A DNA stretch of 64,000 nt. Origin: Corythucha ciliata (lineage: Eukaryota > Arthropoda > Insecta > Hemiptera > Tingidae). Both the position numbers and the translations under genes were made by a program. The notes under the pieces were generated by a model. That model did not search any database, was not told the origin of the DNA, and worked only from the letters and a program-made list of their open reading frames with translations. Below, one piece after another: positions 19,001 to 28,026 of this stretch. Positions within the stretch are counted from its first letter, which is position 1. Every line of letters starts with the position of its first letter. The DNA is taken from NCBI GenBank assembly GCA_038030265.1, contig CM075942.1:45846751-45910750 (forward strand). Reading direction: 5' to 3'.

Positions 19001-22000
19001 TGAACCCCGTCCTTTCACCTCTCGTCTTCTTTCCTCTTCTTAATTCTGCATTTATTACATTACCTACTTAATTAAAATGTGGCCATTAATGTGCGTGGGA
19101 ACAAGAGATTTTTTAAAAAGTCACAGTAAAAAAGTGCGTCGTGTGCCTCCCACACAGAATATCGGGCAAAGAATGGGGGCCCAGATTGGCAAAGACGACT
19201 CTTGAGTCTTGAACTTGACTCAACTCAATAAACTCTACATGCAAAGAAGCTGAGCTTCCAGTACCGTCAAGTCGAATTTTACTATGTTCTGCGGAATGAG
19301 CAGAGGAGCTCGAACTCGTGGACTGAATCTCTCCTTCGTGCCCTCCAAGATTCCTTTGATAAATGGTTTGATAAATGTTCGGAATTTCGTTGGTTTTGCT
19401 CTTTCAAAAACCAATTTCACGAACTACAGCTCTTTCCATCCCAATTTCGTGAACTTGGCTCCTTTAAACCCTAATTTCGAGGATTCGAAATCCTCGTTCG
19501 GAATCGAGCATGGTTTTTGAAAACCATTTTTTTTGGATTTGGCTCTTTCAAAACCCAATTTTGGCGATTTACGATGTACGATAAACCAAATTATAGGGCA
19601 AAAACTCTATATTTTTTTTTAATACGAAAAACTAGTTTGGCCCATTTGAGAACCAAATGGCGTGACTTTGGCCTTTTCAGATGGCAATGTAGCAGCGGAA
19701 ATTCGCTCGTCCCTAACCAAATGTCTTGGATTTGGCTTCATCAAAACAGAATTAGCCATTTCAAACACCAATTTCGCGGTTTTTCCTCTTTCAAAAACAA
19801 AGAAAAACAAAATCAACAAAATTTGCGTGGCTTAGGCTCTTTCTAAACTTTTTCAAATACAATTTTTTTATTTGGGTAACTCAAAAAGCTAAATTTTGTT
19901 ATTTTGGCTATTAAAAGCCCCAGTTTTTTTGTTTTTTTTTTTGCGAAAACCTCCGCATTCGTTTCCTTCAAATCCCAAGTTCCGCCTATTTTACACTTTT
20001 ATTCCGAAAACTATGCTTTTTAAGAGCCAAATTTCGTGGATTTGGCTCTTAAAAACCACAATTTCGCTTACTTTCACACTTTCAAGCCCAAATTTTTTGG
20101 ATTTGACTCCTTCAAATCCAACTTTCGGGATTTATGTTTAAAACAAAGTTTCATGGCTTCACGCAGCCTTTTGTATAATTTTGGCTAATTAAAAAACGAA
20201 TACGGTTCATTAAAACCCAAATGTCGAGATTTTGGCTCTTTCATACCACAATTTCTCCCGATATGGTCCCTTCAGAATTACAATTTCACTAAATTTCCGC
20301 AAATGGTGTACTACCAAGTAATAAGTTATTTTCTTACTTCCTAGTTTTGTAGGATCTAGATACGATTTGCTTTCTACAGGATCTAGATACGATTATCTAG
20401 GTATGATTTGCTTTTTCAACATTTGTATCTTTTCACTTTCCCGTTCTTTTCTTATTCCCCCCTCCCCCGTATCACTGAGGGTGGCTGAGCTGACGGGGGT
20501 GGCGACCGCCCCCCTAAAACCGCCCCTGAAACCTGCTCCAAACATCTTGCTGGAACAAACCTAATAATTGTTTGCAGAATTGAGGTCGTTAAGTTCCGCA
20601 TCACAACTACAGCCTACGGACAATCTTGGGGCCCTGACAGACGAGGCGACCTAAGTGGGGCCACCCAGTCGTTAATAGAATTTGAATTAGCCTGACACGC
20701 GGGGTGTCGCGACTTCACGGGTGTCGCCACCCGGTCGACCGTCCGACTCTCAACAAGCGACCCCAATGTTCTGTGTTTTGCTTCCGAGCTACGGAAGCAT
20801 TGTTTTCACTTTTAGGAAATTTTTTTTTTCTTCTTCTTTAAAATCGAAATTTCCACTTGCATTTCACGTTTTATACCTTCCTGAACAATTTCGGTTTCGT
20901 GTCTGTCTGTCTGTCCGCAAATCCTTGTAACAAGCATATCTTCCATAGTTTTTATCCGAATTTGATGAAATTTCCAGGGAATATATGTGTTAGCTAGCAG
21001 AGGGTCCCCTATCAATTTCGTCAAAATCGTACAAGGGGGAGGGGGTTAAAATAGGGGTTGAATTCTCAAACAAATCAGCGGTTAAATTTACAATATTTCC
21101 TACCTCATTTGACCCATTGTTGAAAGATGCTCATGTTTTGTTTTTTAAAATGATTTGAGAAAACAGTAAAATATGTTAACAAAAAAAGCGAGAAAGCACT
21201 GTGCTATAATCATTAGCAGACGTTTTTTAATTAGACAGTCAGACGAGGTCGCGCAAAAGCGGACAACCGGGCTCTTTCAGCACGGATTTATTAGATACTG
21301 AAGCTTTCATTATCGAAATCGAACAGCGACCAGTCATCTGGAATATGTCTGTGAAGGATTATTCCAAAATAGACGCGAAAAAAAACAGAGAAGATATTGT
21401 TGATAAATTAATTCCACAAGAAACAACAACAATTGAAGACATAATTTTTCCTCTGCTCACATGTTGGTATCGGCACGAGTCAAATTTCTTTCAACATCCC
21501 GAAAAGGTCGTAGAATGATTGAGAGGACATTCGGAAAAAATTAAAAAAACTTGTCACGATGCTGGCGGAGGTGAGGGTAGGAGGAATGGTAAAAACTATT
21601 TTCCCTTATTTCCCGCACTAAGGGATGAATCCCTTGAAATAAAGATAAGCCACAGCGACTATCTCTTCGACTTCCATGTTTCGGACTATCTCCCCACAGC
21701 ACTCAGGGGAAGCTTTCACGCTGGGTGGCGCGACCCAGGTCGCGGGCCAAGTGGCTCATATCTGGGTGGCGCCAACCAGGTCGCCTTGTCTGACAGGGCC
21801 CTAAGGCTTGATTGTTTTTCAATGGGTCTGTTCTGTACAATTAAATGATAGTTCCTATATCTACATTGATGGTTACATTCTCATTCATTTTCCAGTCAAG
21901 CAAGAGGCAATACAATATCCCGGACCATTTACAATTTCCTGGATAAATCCCGGGTATTTCCCAACCATTGAAAATTTCCGGACTGTTCCCGGGTCGGTCG

Positions 22001-22654
22001 ACACCCTGAGCCTAAAAATCCCCATGGTTCAAGCTTTTCGGGGGAGCCATCTGAACGGGGGCTGCTCGCCCTCTCATCCCTACCACGGTACGCTACTGCA
22101 CTCACCCAATATCTTTCCCCTGTTGGAGTCGCGTCCATATTCCATTGCTGCCACGATAGTCCGGGATACTGGCTGCTGTACTCACACCAGCTCCACTGTA
22201 GACCACCAGGTGCTTTGAATTACTTATGGCAGCGGCGAGTTTCAAACATTTCTCTTCCAGAACCTCTTCGCTGTCTTCAAATTCGACGGAACGAGCCAGA
22301 ACTGTTTTACGTTTCTCCTGCCTTTTAAGAAAGAAGTATTGGCACATGTTAGTGGATTCGAACGTTCAACTTTCGAGATGAGTCAAACCTCGCAGCGATG
22401 GCCTTAACAACGTCTGATGACGAGGAAAGCAAGGCTTCATCTTCCGAAGTTCGATCTTTCTCAGGTTTCTGAAGAATCCGCGAAATCTGGAAGGAAATTA
22501 ACGTGATGAACAAGTACGAACACAAGAAGATCACAGGAGTCACCTTCATCTGAGTTTTGTCTCGTTCCTTTCTCACGGAAAACGAAACATTGAGCGACGC
22601 CTTCCTTTTCAGGCCACTCAATGGTTTCGGAACGCTTTCTTCGTCGTCAGCCAT
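16079..22654 (-). CDS. SIRT7: Sirtuin 7, NAD-dependent protein deacylase
   Basis: SIRT7 is the nuclear/nucleolar class IV sirtuin that removes acyl groups from histone H3 lysine 18 and other targets using NAD. Six exons keep phase: 22654-22544, 22486-22389, 22321-22106, 17428-17257, 17189-16838 and 16776-16079. The product is about 548 residues. The NAD-binding motif reads [16 protein letters not shown]. The active site is [15 protein letters not shown] with EVHGN (catalytic His). Zinc is bound by CKDC and CTQC. SIRT7-type blocks include [24 protein letters not shown] and [13 protein letters not shown]. The C terminus [17 protein letters not shown] matches the basic nucleolar tail of the family. 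It is longer than human (400) because of an acidic insert after the core. Intron 3 is 4.7 kb. It is divergent from METTL23. Confidence 0.96.
17998..18072 (+). tRNA. tRNA-like sequence 1, anticodon GGT, probably not a normal tRNA
   Basis: The anticodon stem-loop is CTGGA-CTGGTAA-TTCAG, giving anticodon GGT (Thr). The T-arm is GCGGG-TTCAAAT-CCCGC. The acceptor GTCTCCG/CGGGGAG has a G-G mismatch at the top pair, and CCA follows in the DNA with no discriminator base. The body (GTCTCCGTGGCGCAAATGG, GGTTGCGGGTTC) resembles animal tRNA-Arg(TCT). I infer a tRNA pseudogene or SINE head and not a decoding tRNA. Confidence 0.5.
18320..18395 (+). tRNA. tRNA-like sequence 2, anticodon GGT
   Basis: This second unit has a perfect anticodon stem (CTGGA/TCCAG) with loop CTGGTAA, and the same T-arm. 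One extra C in the 3' acceptor strand (CCCGCCCGGGGAG) disturbs acceptor pairing. It sits in the same duplicated flank as copy 1. Functionality is doubtful. Confidence 0.45.
18493..18633. mobile_element. MITE, GGCCCGTATTCATAG family, copy 2
   Basis: The ends GGCCCGTATTCAC and CATGAATATGGGCC are inverted and flanked by TTA on both sides (18490-18492, 18634-18636). A 3 bp TTA target duplication fits a PIF/Harbinger-type MITE. Confidence 0.8.
19360..20320. repeat. Degenerate ~30 bp array, TTTGGCTCTTTCAAAAACC type
   Basis: Many units fit TTTGGCTCTTTCAAAACC plus AATTTCGTGGA. This is the reverse complement of the consensus in 6860-8215, so the two arrays are the same family in opposite orientation. 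Sequence at 20500-20540 ends ACCGCCCCTG, like a hAT terminus, but its partner end was not found. Open frames here are repeat-derived. Confidence 0.7.
20628..21801 (+). mobile_element. TIR element with MADF-like reading frame
   Basis: The ends are GGGCCCTGACAGACGAGGCG and, inverted, GGGCCCTGTCAGACAAGGCG, about 40 bp of matching terminus including CACCCAG. The flanks are TTG and TAA. Inside is a MADF-like frame (21234-21518). MADF/Myb-like proteins are the second gene of PIF/Harbinger transposons, so I infer a decayed Harbinger relative without its transposase. Confidence 0.65.
21345..21518 (+). pseudogene. MADF-domain protein fragment
   Basis: The frame is open from 21234 and contains [15 protein letters not shown] then [20 protein letters not shown]. 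This matches the layout of a MADF DNA-binding domain (acidic helix, W-N, KDY, basic helix). The first ATG at 21345 lies inside the domain, so the true start is upstream, possibly after an acceptor at 21279 (TTTCAG). It ends with TGA at 21516-21518 after only one domain. It is either the second gene of the surrounding transposon or a remnant of it. Confidence 0.55.
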
Positions 22655-23303
22655 TTAAGATAATAGCGTCAAATAACCGACGACTACTAAGAGCAGCCTG
22701 ACAGATCCAAAGCCTCTCCAGTCCGTGCTTCGTCCATTGAGCTCAGCTTCATAGGGGAACTCGAGAAATCTGGCAGCGGTCCACTTTTTTGAACACCGTC
22801 TGTAGCACGCCCATTCTCACACTTACGAGCTTACTCCATTTAAAGGGCGAATGTCCAGGTAGATGTCAATAATGGGACGATTACGTGTAACTGTGAATGA
22901 GAAACTTTAGTTACACTCCTTTTCACCCCCTTCAACATTGAAGATGAACGGTGCGCATCTTGCAAATAAAGGAACAAGAAAAAGGAAACTACAAAAAGGT
23001 TTGAAAGGTGAGGCAAGTTTACAAGGAGAAATGGAAGGGGAAATGTCCGCCAGAGCTTGAGTTGAATCAGGGAAGCTGGAGCTCGGATTCTTTATGCGAC
23101 CAATTACTGGACCAAAACTGTTTTTTCTATATAGCGAACTTGCGTTAAAAAAAGTGTTGGAATATTCAATTTTGAACAACTACTCGAAAAAGTGAAGAAA
23201 TATTCGATGAATGCGACGCCGAAAACGTTGAAATTAAATCAGCGCGGGCCACATTACCCAGGAAAAAACGCAAACACTCGTCGCTTGGCTTTGGCTTCAA
23301 CAA
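22655..23303. promoter_or_regulatory. Divergent promoter region, SIRT7 / METTL23
   Basis: About 650 bp separate the two ATGs, which diverge. Both core promoters and 5' UTRs must lie here. No TATA box or known motif stands out. Co-regulation is inferred from geometry only. Confidence 0.5.
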
Positions 23304-26300
23304 ATGTCTGCCTCACCTGTGTCCGACGATAACAGTGAGCACATTAAAAAAGTGGTGTTCAAGTCGAAGAAAAGGGACGACTCGGACGAAGTTGAAACTC
23401 TCGAAATATTCGTTCCAGAGGTAATTACATTTTTAATGAAATGTTGAGTTTAATTCGTCTTAAGCGTCTTTTAAAAAGTCAAACTCTCAGTGGAACTGCA
23501 GAAGTTCTCTCGGTAGAACAGGGCCTACCTACTTCTTTGCATCTCTCGAATTATTGTGACCGCTAAATAAGGGATTTTATAAATAGGCTGTTGAATTAAA
23601 AATACGAAGGAATGCCAGATCGAATGTTGAGTCACGGCTAAGATGCACATCCTCGAAGTCGAGTATCTTTCACCCTTGTTCATTCCCGGTTCTGAAGGTT
23701 TCGGGAGTTTTCATTCTCTAGCCCCCCACCCTCCTATGCCCCTCTTCGCCTATTGACTTTCAGTGCACTGACAGAAATTTTTGTCTCAGTTTCCTTTGAT
23801 GACCGGCGCCTACCGGATATAAATGCCGACGGTCATCCCGCCAGCCTTGTCTTTAGGGTAGCAACGTGCTATATGCTTCTACCCATGCGGACAGTTACCA
23901 CTACAATACCCAGAGCTAGATAGCTCATCGTTTCTCCGTAACTACCGGAGTTACAATTTTCGGTAGTTCGAGAAGTATATTCCGCTATTTTTGGTCTATA
24001 ACCCTAAGACCTTGCCACACTGAACGCGAACTACCGTGCGGACTGGCCCGCTTACCAGAAAGCCATGGGGTGGGTGTGGTATACCCCGTTACCATAGTTT
24101 TTCGGCGTGCGGACCAGTTCGTGTTCGGTGTGGCAATAAGGCCTCTAGACCCTTACCACAGGCCAGAGAGATAATTATTAGTGGGCACCAAACTTCGAAC
24201 ACGGCAGGCTTTGGGCTCATACGCCGTACCCTGATCCAGCTGTGCACTTCACGACCGTACTATGCGGGTGTTTCGGGGAGGGGGGGCTGCCTGGTTTGTT
24301 GAACGCCCACGCGAAACCGAGTGCCTTTGGGGTTACGAACCTGCTCTCTCCTGCTCATTACCACCACAAGAGGAAGTTCTAGAACAGTGGTGCCTACTTA
24401 CCCCTAGTGACAACATGCCCCGCGCTCCCCTACACTCTGCGCAGGACAAAAATTTTTAAAGGCCCGTTCACAAGCTCGATGTTTTCGTTGTGTGGTGTCC
24501 AAGCAACCCATCAAAATGCTTCATTTTTGAGGGAATCAATTTGTTTGGTTGCATAGACTCTACACAACGCAAACATAGAGCTTGTGAACGGGCCTTTTAA
24601 CTTTGCAGCACGTATACTCCATGTTATAGTAGCCTTTGATTCCCATTTTAATTTTTCGAAAAGTCAAGGTGGTGGGGGTGGTCCTTTCGGTGTGGAAGTG
24701 TAAAAATAGCGTTGAACTTCCCTAGTTCATCTTAGCGCTCTAAAATTCGACTCAATAATTTAATATAACGAAAGCCCGGGGTTCCATTGAGATTTATCGA
24801 AAACTTTGATGGGGGAGGGTGAAATGGGGGATGAAATTTCAAAAAATCGCTTAAATTCACACGTTAAGGTATTATAAAATACGGCACAAAAATTTAATAT
24901 AACAAAGCCCTTGGAAAACTACCGACACTTTTCGACATTTTTGAAGAGAGGGTGGTGAAAATAGAGGAAAAAGTTCGGCTTAATGAAACAAATTATGGTA
25001 TCAAAATTATAACTTCTGGGACGGCTTAGGGTATCCGTATACGGAACGAAATGCACTCTTTCCGACCGCCAGCTGCCGGAGCGAAATTTTTTTCTTTCTA
25101 GTTAGTCTGAGTAATGTGATGGAGCCAAGTTCAGTGGTCCATTTGAATCAGTAGGACTTAACGTATTAGCCCACGAGCCGTTTTTTCGTTTTCCTGTTTG
25201 CACAAGTTTTAGTCGACTCATTTTTTCAAAATGGAGTAGTGGGGTAAGTTGGCTCTATCAAAATGGGGCACGTTGGCACTAGTGCAAACTTACCCTCTGA
25301 CTAGTCCTGTCTTCTCTGTTTTCAAAAGATTGATATAAGGGTATCATGCCCGATGATAACATTATAAGGAAGCGTGCTGTGGAAGTTCATCTCATCCATA
25401 AAATCAGTTTGACTGATGCGCCCCATCAGTTCAGCATTCCATGGAGAACCTTGGCACGCTACTGGCCGAATCGTATGCAAAAAAATGGCAGGAAGAGAAG
25501 ACCGAAGAAGTGCCTAATGTTAGAGGCTACAGCTCCGAGACGTGTAGGTGTCTATGCAACTTCCCTGTCCAACGTTAAGGCCATTCCAATATTTGGATCT
25601 ACAGTGTCCATATTTAGGCTACAATTTTGTGGCAACAGTTTTTTAATGACAATTTGAAAGCAGAATTCTTTGAAATTTGGTTACCGGGTGTGCTGGTCTT
25701 TACAACTATCGTGAGGCGTTGTCATTTTTTTTCCACAGGTTTTACTCTTGAAACCATTATTTTAATAAAATTGTAAAATAAACCCTACCTAATTGCCCCT
25801 AATGGGTGGTGGTACTGGAAGTTGACACTAAAGCCAACTTACCTCTTCGCCGGTGCCAACTTACCCCACTGAAGGGGTAAGATGGCACCGGTGATCTATG
25901 GGGAGAAAAAAATATACCCAAGTTGGAAATTAATAAAAAAATTCGGAACCAACAGGGTTTTATTGTAGCCTATATGTGAAGGAAGCCAACCCATTTTCCA
26001 GATTTTTGAAATCACTGTTCACTAAAAAACTAAAAATGAAAAACGAAAATCGGTGCCAACATGCCCCGCGCTCCCCTACAATAACGAGATCCTCAGAGAA
26101 AACCGTGAGCTTGGGGACACTATTTGGGATCAATGTGTCTAGGTAATTTGGGTGATGGTTTCCTCTAAAGTTGCATTATCTAGTCAGCGAGCACAGATAA
26201 ATAATAGAGGGAGAGTAAACAAAAAAAAATTGGCACACATAAAGGGGGGGGGGAGAAAACTTTTGGAAACAGTCATTCAAGTCAAAGCACTGAAGTTTGG

Positions 26301-27969
26301 AAACGAATTTAAATAAAAAACTGCTGCGTTTGCTGGACGGTAAAACGGAATTGACAGCTATGAGTTTCATCTGCGGATTAGCTTCAAATTCGTTGAAAAC
26401 CCCGTCCAAAACTTTTTTTTCTCCCTAAACTAGGCACTAGGAGAGGGGGAAATGATACATATCTTGCATCACATTTTCTATTAATACGCTCCCTCTATTT
26501 CTTATCTGTACTTGCTGTATCTAGTGGTCGGGGCACCCTGTATAGTCAAGCTCTGGAAGATTTCATGAATAGGGTGTGATGGGAGGGAGGTTTAAAAAAA
26601 AACATGAATATTTAGTCTGTTTTTTGTGTAGATAATTCGCTCATTTTTAACATCATATTAGGTGAATTCTCAGTTTCAGAGCCAAATATTATCGCTGGAT
26701 CTGACTGTTTCGGGGGCAAAATAATCTGTTTCAGTGGCCAAAATACCAGTTTTGAACAGAAACCCCAGTTTTAACGGTGATATATTGGTTCAAGTATAGT
26801 TTTAGGGGGCATTTTCAAGCTTCGTGGCCCAAATAATTAGCTTCTTGAGGCTATGTTTTCCCGGGCGTTAATTTAAGAGACTATAAACTACTGGAGGAGT
26901 CTTATGGTGATTTCCATTCAACACACTACACAAGTGTAGTGCAGCGTCCTCTCCATAAACATATGTTTCAATACAGAGAAGACGGGTGGGAAAACTTACA
27001 CCACACCTGTGTATTGAATTGAATGTCAAACGCCATTAGTTTCATGGTCGATTAATAAATTTCAGGGAGTAAGTAGAGACAGATACTAAAAGTGCGTTTA
27101 TACTGAAGTGTCGCGCTACACTTTGCTGGAAATTTAGTATCTGACACAAATTTCCTTGGTGTAAAGATCAACAACTACGATTACAATGTAAACACATCAG
27201 AATTCATACGGGTCGCTATTGGCAAATAATCACGATCAACTTTAAACGAGATCAATTTTGTTGGTGAAAATGGACCTTAGTTTTTCAGGCCTAAATGAAC
27301 GGTTTAGGGGCCAAATAGCAAGTTTCAGCGGCAAAATTGACAGTTTTCAATCAAATAACGGCGGGATTTTGTGGCAGTTCCTCGATGGTCAGTGCACACG
27401 ATGGATTTTTCGAGGCATGTTTACTTGGCTTTCGAAATTCCCCACAAATTGGGGACCTAAAATCGGAGATTTCTCATTGCATTTTCTGTTTTTGGGTTAA
27501 ATTGATGGTTTCCAGACGGCCTTGCGATTTTAGACTAATACATTCCTTTTCGCCTTGGCTGATGAGCTCAGTGATCGAAAGATCTCTTATTTTTTAGGGC
27601 TGCAAAGCCAAATATTCATTTGCTGATGCTATGACTTTGACTGAGAATTGTTTTCCACCAGAGACGTTTTTGTTTTAGGGATAGAGGGCTTTGAATAGGT
27701 AACGATACAGGCTATCGTAGACCAAATACTAGTACTTGAATAAGCGCGCCTCGATTGTCTGTGTGTAGCGGGCCTGGGTCACGGGGGTTGTGATACGGCT
27801 CACTAGGCTTCGTGAGGGCGCTCACGGCAATGTGCGTGTGACAAACCACGCATCGACCGAAAAGTGCACAGCAGATGGATTTCCTGGGAATGTTGTAAGA
27901 GCCGTTTAAGAGCTTAGGCGCCAGCGGGGACTCGGTAGACCCGAGTCTGCACCCTCAAAACAATAAAAT

Positions 27970-28026
<57 letters not shown>

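Larger units (their letters stand above)
17429..22105 (-). other. SIRT7 giant intron 3
   Basis: This 4.68 kb intron holds a tandem pair of tRNA-like units (17954-18482), a D-family MITE, a ~30 bp repeat array (19360-20320) and a 1.2 kb element with a MADF-like frame (20628-21801). The stretches 17430-17950, 18640-19350 and 21802-22105 show nothing recognisable. Confidence 0.85.

Noticed and set aside
19284..20141. Plus-strand frames of 66-109 residues with Phe/Lys repeats
   Set aside because: Same repeat family as 6860-8215 in the opposite orientation. No start context, splice sites or domain.
20865..20960. CTGTCTGTCTGTCCG run as a regulatory motif
   Set aside because: Similar phrases near 28165 suggest part of a dispersed repeat; no positional link to a promoter.
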